From positions 1-64,000 of the forward strand of contig NW_005179213.1 of assembly GCF_000350225.1 (NCBI RefSeq): 64,000 nucleotides of DNA, given 5' to 3'. The DNA comes from Chondrus crispus. Lineage: Eukaryota; Rhodophyta; Florideophyceae; Gigartinales; Gigartinaceae. A program made the translations under genes and the position numbers. This document shows positions 1-11,820 of this stretch, in pieces (within the stretch, counting starts at the first letter, position 1; every line of letters starts with the position of its first letter). Below the pieces are notes generated by a model. It saw nothing but the letters and a program-made list of their open reading frames with translations. It was not told the DNA's origin and ran no database searches.

Positions 1-1620
1 GCGGTTCTCCGGAGCCATACCTATTGGCAGCATTTATACACCACCCATGCTTCCTTTCTTTCCAATGTACGGCGTAAATCCATCAGAGTACAGAAACATT
101 CTATACACAACGTACTTTCTTCCATCTTCCAAACGTCCACTGCTTTCCGCATCGACGCGATGACCCTTGTCCATTGGATTATCATCGGCAGATACTCGTT
201 TCACTACGGTTTTGTCAAACATCTGGTTGTAAACGCCCCTATTCGTGCCAGTGAGATTCGAAACATTTCTTTCAGAAGATACAACCAAGCTGGTGGCGTG
301 GTCGTCATCACAGTTCTGTCTTCTCCACATCGTATACACAAGGAAGGGTGTTTGCGTTGGTTCTTCCGAATATTCGGCGTCTATCTGTCCTGGGAGTGCA
401 AGTTCGACGACCATGTCACTGGGAAGGAATGCCCGAGATTCTGGTCTCTTTATCTTCATCCTTTTGGTACGCTTTGAATTGGACTCCGCCTGCGGTGCTG
501 TCCAGTTTGGCTCATCGTAAACAAAGAAGGAAGATACAACTGCATCAAATCTCATGTTCGTTGAGGACGTTACTGCAAACTGGGCTTGCATCAATCTGCC
601 CTTCACCGCGTCACTTGTTTCGAACGTAATGTTAAGAAGGAGCCCTTTTCGCAGTTTCACTGTCACACCATCTTCGGTTGGAATCCGATAAACAGATAGA
701 CTCCCAGCCCTATCCTTGATTATTGGAGTGTCGTCAATATCCGAGAACCTCGGTATCTCGATTGACGGTCCCATATCATGCCGTCTTCCTTGCACCATCT
801 CCCGCAATTTTGCTGTCGAAAAGTCAAGTTTTGTCCAGTTGCTGGGTCTTACAATCATGGTCGGAGCGCTGTCCTGTGAGGTATACTTTCCAACGCCAGC
901 CTTCCACCCAGACTTCGACAAATCCACAGTAAACATTTCTACATGACAAGGAACGAAGAAGTTGGATTTCGCAAATGGACGAACACGTCTCTTCAGAGTA
1001 GATGTACTTGGCAGTTTGAGAGTGAGCTGCCTTTCATTCGGTCTCCAGTTCCTAAAGTTGGCAATTGTCTGATACGCAGTCTCGCTGAGACGCGTGCTCC
1101 CAGTTGCTGTTATCAGTGATGCAATATTTGTCCAGGTCAATCGAATTCCACCAGAAGCGCTTTCGAACATGCTGTCTATCAGCTCCTCAGACTCCTCAGC
1201 TTCGAATGCATTGTCCTGCTCAACGCTCAATCCAATGTCTAATCCATAAATTCCTTCGCTTTCTTCACAACGGATCGTGTCATTTCGTTCGAGGTGAGGA
1301 CTTGATGGAAGTGCCTCCACACCGTCATGCATGACGCCTTGGTATTCTTGGAGGTCGCTTAAAAGCCCGTCTTTCAAAAGGGAAGCGTAGGATTCTGACT
1401 GACCGTCTAGTAACATGAACCCATCTCTTGGACGTTTAGCTGGCTTTGTAGACAGTTGCCTACATGGCCTTGCTCTTTTTCGATGTCTTTCAAGCTGAGG
1501 TTTAGAAGAAGATGGTGCGTGCCCATCCGAAGTAGTCCCTTGTGATGTAACATCTTCGGAACGCTTTGCATAAGGTCCGCGGTTTTTAAGAACCCAACGA
1601 CTCTTGCTTTGACGCCCCAT
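1..1620 (-). pseudogene. N-terminal part of large DDE/Tnp2-like transposase, copy 2
   Basis: The minus-strand frame starts at ATG 1620-1618 and runs to a TAA at 36-34, then continues in the same frame to the window edge. It is paralogous to the transposase at 46119-49850. Shared blocks include LPSTST followed by K, R and RP residues, a VDxxKSG block, APxMIV(R/K)PSxW, and YSDGFTP..GK.GSM. The basic N-terminus suits a nuclear DNA-binding protein. The TAA sits where the other copy has Tyr (GCYMMP versus GV*MLP), so a Tyr codon has become a stop. The catalytic part would lie off the window. Assignment to a Tnp2/KDZ/Plavaka-like class rests on general layout and is inference. Gene order and a matching terminal repeat at 5101 support its being the transposase of a copy of the same element. 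Confidence 0.7.
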
Positions 1621-2046
1621 CTGTGACAGTTTCGACCAGGTTTGCAACTGGAAGTGGGGCTGCAGTGAAGTTTGGCATGGACCTCGGCATTAACAAGATT
1701 TCAGCAAGCTTACTGCTCTACAGCCGAAAGAAGGTCTTTTGTTACATTTGGCGATGCATACGGTTGTGCCGTTAATATTAAAGCTTGGTTCAATGAATAG
1801 AAACGGTAAAAAGGATATGCTCCTACTCGCATTTTGATGTGATGCCGCATGCAAAAGCTCAATGAATGGCTGTCGTTAAGGACAGCCATGCCATACCGAA
1901 TTCGGTAATTTCAAATTGAGATTTCAGTACGACACGAGCCCATGAACAGTTTGAAATATCTAGCTACCGGTTTTTCTGAGCACTGCATATATATATGCAG
2001 CAATATAGTTCCAGGACCAGATCCAACTCTCTGCACGCCCATCGTC

Positions 2047-4068
2047 CGCAGTCTTGACCCACCATGCATCCCCTTTTCTGACAGTTTCCTTTCTGCAAGT
2101 TGCGTGTTCGGTTGAGATATCATCCACACAGTAAGTGAAGCCACTTCTCCCACAGTCTTGACCCACCACGCATCCGTTTATCTAACAGTTTCCTTTCTGC
2201 GAGTTGCGTGTTTGGTTGAGATATCATCCATAGTAAGTGACCTCACTTCTCCCACAGTCCTGACCCGCCACGCTTCCATTTTTCTAACAGTTTGCTTTCT
2301 ACGAGTTGCGTGTTTGGTTGAGATATCATCCACAGTAAGAGACACCACTTCTCCGACAGTCCTGACCCACCACGCATCCCCTTTTCTGACAGTTTTCTTT
2401 CTGCGAGTTGCGTGTTTGCTTGAGATATCATCCACAGTAAGAGACGCCACTTCTCCCACAGTTCTGACCCACCACGCATCCCTTTTTCTGACAGTTTCCT
2501 TTCTGCAAGTTGCGTGTTTGGTTGAGATATCATCCACAGTAAGAGACGCCACTTCTCCCACAGTCTTGACCCACCACGCATCCATTTTTCTAACAGTTTT
2601 CTTTCTGCGAGTTGCGTGTTTGCTTGAGATATCATCCACAGTAAGAGACGCCACTTCTCCCACAGTCCTGACCCACCACGCATCCATTTTTCTAACAGTT
2701 TCTTTTCTGCGAGTTGCGTGTTTGGTTGAGATATCATCCACAGTAAGAGATGCCACTTCTCCCACAGTCCTGACCCGCCATGCATCCATTTTTCTGACAG
2801 TTTCTTTTCTGCAAGTTGCGTGTTTGGTTGAGATATCATCCACAGTAAGAGACGCCACTTCTCCCACAGTCCTGACCCACCACGCATCCATTTTTCTAAC
2901 AGTTTTCTTTCTGCGAGTTGCGTGTTTGGTTGAGATATCATCCACAGTAAGTGACGCCACTTCTCCCACAGTTCTGACCCACCACGCATCCATTTTTCTA
3001 ACAGTTTGCTTTCTACGAGTTGCGTGTTTGGTTGAGATATCATCCACAGTAAGTGACGCCACTTCTCCCACAGTTCTGACCCACCACGCATCCCCTTTTC
3101 TGACAGTTTCTTTTCTGCGAGTTGCGTGTTTGGTTGAGATATCATCCACAGTAAGAGATGCCACTTCTCCCACAGTCGTGACCCGCCATGCATCCATTTT
3201 TCTGACAGTTTCCTTTCTGCGAGTGGCATGTTTGCTTGAGATATCATCCACAGTAAGAGACGCCACTTCTCCTACAGTCTTGATCCACCACGCTTCCATT
3301 TTTCTAACAGTTTGCTTTCTACGAGTTGCGTGTTTGGTTGAGATATCATCCACAGTAAGAGATGCCACTTCTCCCACAGTCCTGACCCGCCATGCATCCA
3401 TTTTTCTAACAGTTTCCTTTCTGCGAGTTGCGTGTTTGGTTGAGATATCATCCACAGTAAGTGACGCCACTTCTCCCACAGTTCTGACCCACCACGCATC
3501 CCCTTTTCTGACAGTTTGCTTTCTGCAAGTTGCCTGTTTGGTTGAGATATCATCCACAGTAAGAGACGCCACTTCTCCCACAGTCTTGACCCACCACGCA
3601 TCCATTTTTCTAACAGTTTTCTTTCTACGAGTTGCGTGTTTGGTTGAGATATCATCCATAGTAAGTGACGCCACTTCTGTCACAGTCGTGACCCACCACG
3701 CATCCATTTTTCTAACAGTTTCCTTTCTACAAGTTGCGTGTTTGGTTGAGATATCATCCATAGTACGTGACCTCACTTCTCCCAGAGTCCTGACCCACGA
3801 CGCATCCATTTTTCTAACAGTTTGCTTTCTACGAGTTGCGTGTTTGGTTGAGATATCATCCATAGTAAGTGACGCCACTTCTCCCACAGTTCTGACCCAC
3901 CACGCATCCATTTTTCCAACAGTTTTCTTTCTGCGGTTGCGTGTTTGGTTGAGATATCATCCATAGTAAGTGACGCCACTTCTGCCACAGTCATGACCTA
4001 CCGCGCATCCTCGTTTCTAACAGTTTGCTTTCTGCGAGTTGCGTGTTCGGTTGAAATAGCATGCGGAG
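2047..4068. repeat. 102-bp minisatellite, about 20 tandem units
   Basis: Each unit carries the words GTTGAGATATCATCCA, CACTTCTCCCACAGT and ACCCACCACGCATCC, and the period is 102 bases. Units differ mainly by point substitutions. Because 102 is a multiple of three, long ORFs of about 600 codons stay open on both strands; these are by-products of the repeat and not likely genes. The first and last units are more divergent, as expected for the edges of an array. It lies inside the right tail of copy 2 and is absent from the corresponding place in the complete element. Confidence 0.92.
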
Positions 4069-4746
4069 ACACGAGTGCGCTGCAGACGTTCGGTAAGTGA
4101 GCGCTTTCTCTAGGCAATGCCGTTTTGCGATTACCTACAAAGCTGTAACGTAAGTTTGCACATTCTCTAACACATTGAAAGTGTCGAAGAACTGTTCTGA
4201 CCAAGCCTCACAGCGTTCCTTGTCTCACTGCAGGTCAACCCGCCCGTCGTCTAACTCAGGATCAAGTAAGCCATCAGTACACCCTCCTTGGTCTCTCAGA
4301 ATTCCAATCCACCATCATGACGTACTGTGACCGTAACTGACCTCTCCTGTTATGTTTCTTGGCGTTGATTATTGTATTTAACGGAAGCGCAATGAACCAC
4401 TGCTGCGGTATTTCGGTATTTGGACGGGGTAGATGTAATGTATGTAGCCGTAACAATACTCTTTGGTTGCTACAAATAAATGTGATGTGAACGCCGCTGG
4501 AACCGCTATCAGTTTCATCCTTCGGGATGGGACCGTTTCTGGACCAGCGGGATGACATCACCTTTGCAAGAAAGGTACTGGACTAACATTTCATTGACTG
4601 AGAGTAGGTCGGAGCATTACGTCTAGTGCTGCATTGGAGCTGCGAATGGAGACATATTTTCATTGCCCTGGAGCAGCAAAACATGGTCGTCGGTGGCTGC
4701 GCATATGCAGCGATGATCACCGTCTCATCATTGCATCAATGTAAAA

Positions 4747-4958
4747 GCGTTTGGCCCTGCGGGACCTGCCCGTGTACAGCGCCAGCCAGCCATCTACCGT
4801 CGCAGCCCAGGTAGAGCCGCTGTGCCATAACTATGCTGCTTTTCAGCCAATGGCGTTTGGCACTGCGAGACTTACCCGTGTGCAGCGCCAGCCAGTCATC
4901 TGCCGCCACAGGCCAAGCAGAGACGCTGTGCCATAACTATTCCGATTTTCAGCCAATG
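4747..4958. repeat. 106-bp tandem duplication in the subterminal tail
   Basis: Two head-to-tail units begin at 4747 and 4853, each starting GCGTTTGGC and ending TTTTCAGCCAATG; a third copy of the first few bases follows at 4959. The units differ at about fifteen positions. They contain CCTGCCCGTGT or TTACCCGTGT words, related to the GC-rich words near the right end of the complete element. The rest of 4069-5086 holds no gene that I can support. Confidence 0.85.
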
Positions 4959-5086
4959 GCGTCATTGGTAAAAAATGTGCAAAATCGCGACATGAAATCA
5001 ACAAGCGTTGCTACATTTACGACACATTTTTTGCTGGCCCGGACCAAAATATTTGCGCAGATTTTTTATTGCCTCCGATAGGCTGA

Positions 5087-5101
5087 TTTGACCTTCCTGT
5101 G
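5087..5101 (-). repeat. Right terminal inverted repeat of copy 2
   Basis: TTTGACCTTCCTGTG is identical to the last 15 bases of the right terminal repeat at 51347-51363 and is the reverse complement of the left one at 34704-34720. The next bases are a GA-rich run, so the end is sharp. Confidence 0.75.
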
Positions 5102-5143
5102 GGAGAGAGGAGAGAGGAGAGAGAAGAGAGAAGAGAGGGAGGG
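5101..5143. repeat. GA-rich microsatellite
   Basis: An imperfect run of GAGAGAG, GAGGAGA and GAAGAGA immediately abuts the terminal repeat of copy 2. It may be the insertion target or a later expansion. Confidence 0.85.
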
Positions 5144-7328
5144 ACTAGTTTGCCTGTTGCGCCTTGAGTTATCTTCCTATTGAGAGTTTATTGAGTATAA
5201 TGAGAGTTTTGCTTTTTAGCGTTTTGGTATTTAGCGTTGAAGGGATATGGATCGGTGGGGGGTGGCTTTGGGTATGATGTACTGTATGTAAGCCGCACTG
5301 GGCGTGCGGTAAGTGGTTAAAAGTGGACATATAAAAGTATGGCAAAACGGTGCTGGTGCTCAAATAGTAATGGCAATGCAGGCGGCAATACTTCGCAATG
5401 GAAAACGGTGGTTTTATAATGTATAATGGCGGAGGGAGAACATACCTGACATGAAATGGCAAATGATGTATACTGCAGAAGCGAATGGCTAAGGTAGGGC
5501 GCTGTCGGGTGCGACACACTCGTAAGGATGGGTATCGACGGCGGTGGTGAATGTCCCACGACGACGGGAATATTCTTACATACACTTCGCAACAAAATGC
5601 CGAAATATTCGCCTCTTCGTATTGTCACCGCCCAGTTTGGTGTACCGATTACCGATGAAGTCCGAGAATGGACCGCAGCCGCCAATTAATTTCGCTATGT
5701 GTATCGTTTCGAAAAAATGGGAGTTGAAATGCACTGTTTACAATGAAAATCCAGCATGTGTGACACCGAGTTCCATTAAAATTGTGATGTGTACTGCTAT
5801 CCCAGAAATTATGGTGTGCTGACGACCGAAAAAGACTATAATGTAAATTGTGTACAGTGATTCGATTTCATTTTGAGGATTATGTTGACTCATTGCCATT
5901 GCATGAAATATGCGGACCTCCTGCCAATACGATTTGACATATCCACCACTTTTTCTTATATTCTTGAAGTCATAACAATGAAAGTTCTTAATCTCTCTTC
6001 GTATTCTACCAAATGATATGAAGGATGTCATGTGTGCCACCATTTCCCAAAATGTCGCAAGATTAAATTGTCACTGCATCTTATGTCAAAAGGGAGACTG
6101 TTCACCGAAATACATTTGAGATCTGTGACAAATCACGAGACCCATAGGCGAGCGAATGTCAATGAAACAGGTAGAGAACCTCAAATAGGCCTACATGTCG
6201 AGGAGAATATAAAAAATATTATATTTATACACGGAGCTCTGGGGCGAGATAATGATTCACCGTGACTGTGACCGTCACACGTACACAAGTCATGAGAGCC
6301 GTGGAATACTGTTACATTATAGGAAGTTGGGAAACGAAGACACCTCTGTGTGACGGTCGTATCCTGCCGAAAAGTACAGTACAGTACGGTACAGTGAACA
6401 GCACTGTATGATATTGTTCCGATGTGACATGGGCGTGACCCTTCTTACAGGTGGCTGTCCACTCACCTCGGTGGCAGGCTCCCACACTAATTTAGCCCGG
6501 GATCAACCTTGCAGCAGCACCACCAAAGCATTCAGCGTTAGGCATTTGGATCCGTCCCTAGCCTGGCGAGCGCAGGGCATCCTAAAGGGCGTTACAGAAA
6601 GTTTCCTAGACCAGCAAGGAGACCAGCAATTTGTTATTAGAGATATCTTGGTAGACCAGCAAGGGGATGGTCCCATCTCCTAGAAGTTGACAGAGTGATC
6701 AATTATAATGTAATTGTGCAGTGAAGTTGTCCGTAAAGTCATAAAGACGCGTGTTTTGGCGACGACTTTGCTCGGAGTGTCTGAACGTGAAATTTGCAAA
6801 AACACGTTTGGCAAAACTCACAGCATACCAAAAAACTCGGGGCATGTGAGTTTTCCACGAGTTTCACATCCGCCTGATCACAGCATTGCTGGGTCGACTC
6901 GTCTTGAAGGAAAACGAAGTGGGTCTTGCGTTCTTTCCATCAGCAGAAACGAGTCTCAGACTGCACGGGTTGTACTGATATGCCTCATGGACGCCCCTGT
7001 CGCTTCATCTGCGAAGAGTCCATCAATTCATCAAAGCGCGACAGGATCTGCCACAGATGCCACAGTAGCAATCGCGAAAGATATATAAGGAGAAGCCTCT
7101 AAATAGCGGCCCTCTCCAAGGGGCCCAGCTCACAACGTTCCCTAGGCGCGCCTCCCTCCCTCCCCACACAAACAAAAAATAATGCGAGGACCAGGTCTTG
7201 TCAGGGCGGGCCGTCTTTTGAGATGCAACGAAAACGGCAGTAACAGTTCTGGACGCTCGCACCATTGACCCCTTTTCTCTTCTGCATACTTTCTTTACTT
7301 TGCTTGATTGCTCACTTAAACGCCCTGC
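5144..7328. other. Intergenic stretch, no supported gene
   Basis: Short ORFs on both strands show no family motif that I recognise. A TACAGTA-rich patch lies at about 6372-6412. The minus-strand ORF at 5738-6043 and its neighbours could be a decayed transposase, but I see no catalytic motif. Confidence 0.5.
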
Positions 7329-8618
7329 TCAAAGTCTCTTTAATTGGGGAGTGAGGGGAGGGAGGGGAGGGTCAACTCGTAACCAGTCCTCTAAAATGCT
7401 ATGCTCGACTTGTACTGCGGCAACAGATATGCATTTTCCGTTTCTCTTTGAATGCAGGGCCTTTTTCGCACGAAAGGCAGTCATTACTACCTCCTCAGAT
7501 ATCTTTCGCTGCTTCTCAGTGCCTTTCGTCTGCGCACCTCTGACCCAGGCCTTGCATATGCCGCGAAGCCAACCCCCAGTCTCAGTCTTCGTATAATTCA
7601 CATTCCCTTTCCCTTTCCCTTTCCCTTTCCCTTTCCCGTTCCCTTTCTCTTTCCCGTTCCCTCTCCCTTTCCCACTCCATGGAAGCGGCAGCTTTCCACC
7701 AGACACGGCTTCATGAACAACATGGGGCACGCCATCGCAAAATTCATCAATGCCTTCTTGGACCAAAGCCAAATTATTATTATCTTCACCATCGCCACCA
7801 CCACCACAACCGCCACGGTCACTCCCATCACCATTGTCAATACCATTCGTATTGCCATTCGTATTGCCATTCGTATTGCCATTTCCATTGCCATTTCCAT
7901 TTCCATTTCCATTGCCATTTCCATTGCCATTGCCATTGCCATTGCCATTGCCATTGCCATTGCCATTGCCATTGCCATTGCCATTGCCATTGCCATTGCC
8001 ATTGCCATTGCCATTGCCATTGCCATTGCCATTGCCATTGCCATTGCCATTTCCATTGCCATCGCCATTCGCATCACCATCACCATCACCATCACCATCA
8101 CCATCACCATCACCATCACCATCACCATCACCATCACCATCACCACCATCATCATCATCCCCGCCATCATCACCCCCGTCACCATCCACTCCCTCACCAC
8201 CACCTTCACCACTGCCATAGACCTCGCCGCATTCATCGGAGTCGTCTTGAGCCGTCATCCCCAGTAGCTCGTCCACATCTAAATTGGATAAATAAGATAT
8301 GTAACTTGCATACATGTCCGGGTTAATATGTGGATCAGCAATTGGACTATTTCCCTCTCCGTGGTCCGTTACCCCACTGCAATCTTGACCACCCTCCCTC
8401 CCAGCATCCTCTGCAAAAGACACTCGTTTCCCCCTCCTCATGACCCCCTCAGAACGCATCGTGGGCGCACCCGTCCCGAACGTATCATTCTCGCACCCTT
8501 CCAAAATGCATTGTTCTCGCGCCCCTCCAGACCGCATCATGGGCGCCCCCCTCCCGAACGCATCAATCTCGCACTCCCTTAGAACGCGTCGTGGGCGCAC
8601 CCCTCTCGAACGTATCAT
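7329..8618 (-). CDS. Low-complexity Asp/Asn/Gly-rich ORF, doubtful protein
   Basis: This frame of 429 codons opens inside a minisatellite, so its first part is probably noncoding. A better start is ATG 8441-8439, which would give about 370 aa. The unique part after that start reads like ordinary protein (KRVSFAEDAG, YLSNLDVDELL). A long DG then NG dipeptide tract follows, then a short unique piece with DEFCDGVPHVVHEAV, then a GKGKG tract and a basic C-terminus. The dipeptide tracts come from hexanucleotide microsatellites. No domain is recognisable. It may be a real gene carrying an expanded repeat, or an accidental ORF across a microsatellite. No intron signal or promoter was evident. Confidence 0.35.
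   Translation of the reverse strand: MIRSRGVRPRRVLRECEIDAFGRGAPMMRSGGAREQCILEGCENDTFGTGAPTMRSEGVMRRGKRVSFAEDAGREGGQDCSGVTDHGEGNSPIADPHINPDMYASYISYLSNLDVDELLGMTAQDDSDECGEVYGSGEGGGEGVDGDGGDDGGDDDDGGDGDGDGDGDGDGDGDGDGDGDGDANGDGNGNGNGNGNGNGNGNGNGNGNGNGNGNGNGNGNGNGNGNGNGNGNGNGNGNGNGNGNGNGNTNGNTNGNTNGIDNGDGSDRGGCGGGGDGEDNNNLALVQEGIDEFCDGVPHVVHEAVSGGKLPLPWSGKGRGNGKEKGNGKGKGKGKGKGNVNYTKTETGGWLRGICKAWVRGAQTKGTEKQRKISEEVVMTAFRAKKALHSKRNGKCISVAAVQVEHSILEDWLRVDPPLPPLTPQLKRL
7597..7671. repeat. CCCTTT hexanucleotide microsatellite
   Basis: Repeated CCCTTT with occasional CCCGTT and CCCTCT variants. On the minus strand it would encode the GK dipeptide tract of the overlapping ORF. Confidence 0.9.
7840..8145. 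repeat. Compound hexanucleotide microsatellite
   Basis: A GCCATTC/CCATTG hexamer array runs to about 8067 and changes into a CACCAT array to about 8145. All six frames are open through it, giving several artefactual ORFs. On the minus strand it would encode NG and DG dipeptides. Confidence 0.93.
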
Positions 8619-8825
8619 TCTGGCATCCCTCTAAAACGAATGAGGAGCGCACCCCTATAGAACACATCACGAGCGCACCCCTCTCCAACGTAGCATTCTG
8701 GCACCCCTTCAAACGTATCATTCTCGCACCCCCTCAGCTCGCATCCTAGACGCACCTCTCCAGAACGCATCGTGCCCGCATCCCTCCCCAACGCATCTCT
8801 GACACACCCGTCCAAAATGCGTCGT
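8420..8825. repeat. Degenerate minisatellite, roughly 30-bp units
   Basis: Words such as GAACGCATC, GGGCGCACCCCT, CGTATCATTCT and GCACCCCTC recur about every 30 bases, alternating between two unit types. Units are quite diverged. The array keeps a minus-strand frame open and feeds the N-terminus of the low-complexity ORF. Confidence 0.8.
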
Positions 8826-9014
8826 TGAGGCAACGATCATCGAAACCTGCATACGGCGCTTTTCAATTTCGCGCAGTAAATAACTTAGAAAGCTTTGATG
8901 TTCAGGACATAAATTACGCCGCCTTATTGTGTAATTCGTACATGCGCATTGGGACACTGTTAGTGCAGTATAAGGCCCTGCCACTAAATCTGCCTGCTGT
9001 AATTGCCCCCCAGC

Positions 9015-9417
9015 ACGATACGTTTTGAGCATCTGACAATCTTGGCAGACGAGGGACATGGTACGTGATAAAATATGAAGTTAATAATATTGGTCATGCG
9101 CCTCTAATCGCACACGGCTAAAACTAGATTTTGCGCACTGACATTTCATTGGCTGTGCGCCGCCGTCGGTAAACTTTTAGTCAGAAATTGCCAACAGCAA
9201 TGTTGCAAATACAGCGCGTATGATGGTGCCGCCGTGTAAATCGGCCTAAAACGTATCGTCCCACCAGAAAACTGTCGCCGTTAAAACCGCCCGGCACGAT
9301 ACGTTTTGGGCCATATATCGTAGGCAGTACCAAAATCGCACATACGTCGAATCAGGCCTGGACGATACGTTTTTTGTCATTACGTATCGATCTTGACATG
9401 TGCCCAAAACGTATCGT
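9015..9417. repeat. Cluster of five AAAACGTATCGT words in both orientations
   Basis: The 12-mer occurs at 9015-9026, 9248-9259, 9296-9307, 9362-9373 and 9406-9417, with copies 2 and 5 inverted relative to the others. Most are flanked by CCCG/CCCA or CGGC. No gene is visible from 8830 to 9990. The cluster could be the subterminal binding sites of a nonautonomous element or protein-binding sites. Confidence 0.7.
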
Positions 9418-9996
9418 CCCGCGGGAACTGACGCCGGAACTAAACATAGGAAATATCCCCCTATTTCCTTAAACGGATAGGGATAGTCGTAAGAGGGCGA
9501 GCGCGTTGGGGGAGGGGCAACAGGAGTACGGAAGGGGAGCGGTATGGTTCCAGAGAGCGCGGATGAAATTGTTTCACACAGTATGTGGTCATTCAGGGCG
9601 GGGGAAGGAGTGGAACGGACAGAGTAAGTGAGATCACTAGTGAGCCAATAGACGCGCGTTACGAGGAGCGCCAGCCAGTAGATGCGCGTCGGGATTCAGG
9701 GGCCTGAATAGGGGAACCGCGAATGACATCGTGACAGCGACGAACGGGATCAATGACGCGACATGACAGCGAGGATGACGTCCATTCGGCCAACGGCTGC
9801 CGTCGGATGCATGTCGGCAATTTTCGACGTCCATCCGGTATGATAAATTAATCAAATTTGGCCCTGTGCGCTTTGAAAAATTTCCGGATTTTTTTCCAGC
9901 CAATGCGCACTCCGTCACACCGAAGTAAATTTGCGCTTAATTTCAGCGCACCTGAACGCGCGTCTGTTCGGACATGGGAATAGAGGCGCCCCGAAG

Positions 9997-11820
9997 AGGC
10001 TGCTGACGGACGCAAGCGGGTACGGGATTGGAGGTGTGCTCCTACAGGAGTCTGACGCAAGCAGTTAGAGACCGGTGGCCTTCACAAGCCGGAAGATGAC
10101 AGACGCAGAGGTTCGGTACACGGTGACGGAGCGAGAATGCCTCGCGATTGTGCATGCGCTTAGGATGTGGAGATGCTACCTTCACGGCGAGCCAGGCCTG
10201 GTTGTTGAGACGGACCATATTTCTCTAAAGTGGTGAATGAGCCTGAAGGAGCCGAGGGGTAGGCTCGCCCGATGGATGGTCGAAGTCCAAGAATTCGAAT
10301 TCTCCGTCAAGTACACCCCCGGTGCTTCGATGGTGGTACCCGACGCCCTGAGCAGGGACGCTGTGGAGAAGCCGACGTGCCAGCGATGCTTCGGGGTGAT
10401 AGGGCGGTCAGTGGACGTGGAGGAGACTGCGGGGGCCATCGAAGAGCCCGGATCGGCTCAGGCCCTTGTAGGTGGACCGTCCACAAAGGAGCTACGCGCG
10501 GCGCAAGGAAGAGAATGTGCTGAGGAACTGGAGCACGAACGGAGCGAAGAAGGGGGGAAATTCGTCATCAACCGTCAAGGCCTTCTCCGCAAGAGCAGTC
10601 GTCGAAATTGTCAGATTATCATCCCCCGCTCGCTTGTCCCTTCAGTTTTGAGCTTCGCTCATGGTTCCCGACTTTGCGGACACTACGGCGTTCGTCGTAC
10701 GCAGGAGAGGATTGCCGGCCAATTTTGGTGGCCGGGCTGGAGGGAAGACGCCCAAGCGAGAGTAAGGTAATGTGTTGCATGCGCGGGCGTGAAGGCTCCG
10801 AGGCCCACACGCAACGCACCTATGCAGGTGAATCACCCTTTACGTAGATTTTCGCAAGTCGCCGTGGATGTGCAGACGGTCACACCAAGGACTTCGAGAG
10901 GGAATGTCAAGATACTCGTCCTGGTAGACACGTTCACACGCTTCGCGCTGGAGGTGGCGATTCCCGACGAGAAGGCCGAGACAATCGCAGCCGCAATAGT
11001 AGGGGAATGGGTTTCTATCTTTGGTCCGATGGAATGCCTACTTTCGGACCGGGGGCCCAATTTTATTGGGAAAGTGGTGTCAGGGATGTCGGACGCCCTG
11101 GGTGTGAGGAGGGTTACGACGTCCGCTTTCCACCCGCAGACCAACGGGTGCGTTGAAAGGTTCAACCGCACACTTGCCCAGGACCTGGCGTGTTTCGTAA
11201 GCACTGGGCAAGACGATTGGGACAACCACGTGTCCCTCGCGTGTTTCAGATATAACTCCGGCAGGAGTCGCGCAACGGGAATGATCCCGTATGAGGCCAT
11301 GTTCTGCATCGATCCATTTCTGGCGTGGAGACCCGGAGAGTTAGACCGAGTTTCGGGGGAGCCGTACGACCTCCGGTCTCACCTCAGGGGTCTACATGAG
11401 TCGCTGCTGCGTCGAGGGAAGGCTGAGAGGGAACGTGCTGCTCTTCTCCACAATGCAGCTATAAAGTACGAGCTTTGCTGTGAGTGACCGTGTACTCGTG
11501 TGGACACCGGACCTGGCCGCACTTGAGAGGAATAAGCTCGCACCGCCGTGGATCGAACCTTATGTGGTGCAGGAGAAATTATCCCCTACCGGCTAGCTGT
11601 TGATTTCTGAGCAAGGCAATCGAACCGCACGCGTGCATGCGAACCGCTTAAGGAGGATAAACATAGCGGCGAAGGAGACCGGAGACCCAAGGGACGGGGT
11701 TTTCCTTGACAGCCTGCGGCTCCTACGGAAAATAAAGAGCGTGAAGGAGGCGGTCTCAGACAGCGGCGAGAAGACCCGCCTTTTCCAGGTACAACTTGGT
11801 GGCCAAAGCTCCCCTCGATG
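9997..11820 (+). pseudogene. Ty3/gypsy pol remnant: RNase H and integrase
   Basis: One frame reads through an RNase H block (LLTDASGYGIGGVLLQ, then SRKM, TERECLAIV and VVETDH), the typical VPDALSR linker, an integrase zinc-finger region (HYGVRRTQ ... CVAC) and the DDE core (LSDRGPNFIG, FHPQTNGCVERFNRTL). In-frame stops lie at 10066-10068 (TAG), 10234-10236 (TGA) and 10768-10770 (TAA). A frameshift near 11475 moves the C-terminal part (RVLVWTPDL, APPWIEPYVV) to another frame. RT and gag are missing upstream, so the element is 5'-truncated. Coding traces may reach about 12090. Confidence 0.85.

Larger units (their letters stand above)
1..5101 (-). mobile_element. Right-hand part of a second copy of the large TIR element (copy 2)
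   Basis: This block has the same order and orientation as the right end of the complete element at 34702-51365: a minus-strand transposase followed to the right by a noncoding tail that ends in TTTGACCTTCCTGTG (5087-5101), matching the other element's terminal repeat over 15 bases. The tail is about 3.4 kb, against 1.5 kb in the complete copy, because a 102-bp satellite has expanded in it. The rest of the element lies beyond the left edge of the window, so its other terminal repeat and target duplication cannot be checked. The 1621-2046 stretch between the transposase start and the satellite holds nothing else that I recognise. Confidence 0.75.

Noticed and set aside
2158..3966. ORFs of 602 aa (plus) and 577 aa (minus) as repeat proteins
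   Set aside because: They are open only because the 102-bp satellite unit is a multiple of three; both strands are equally open, and there is no conserved protein-level pattern.
2047..4068. CRISPR-like array
   Set aside because: The units are contiguous with no unique spacers and the context is eukaryotic transposon DNA.
7452..8326. Several plus-strand and alternative-frame ORFs over the microsatellite
   Set aside because: All frames are open through the hexamer repeats; none has unique sequence with a motif.
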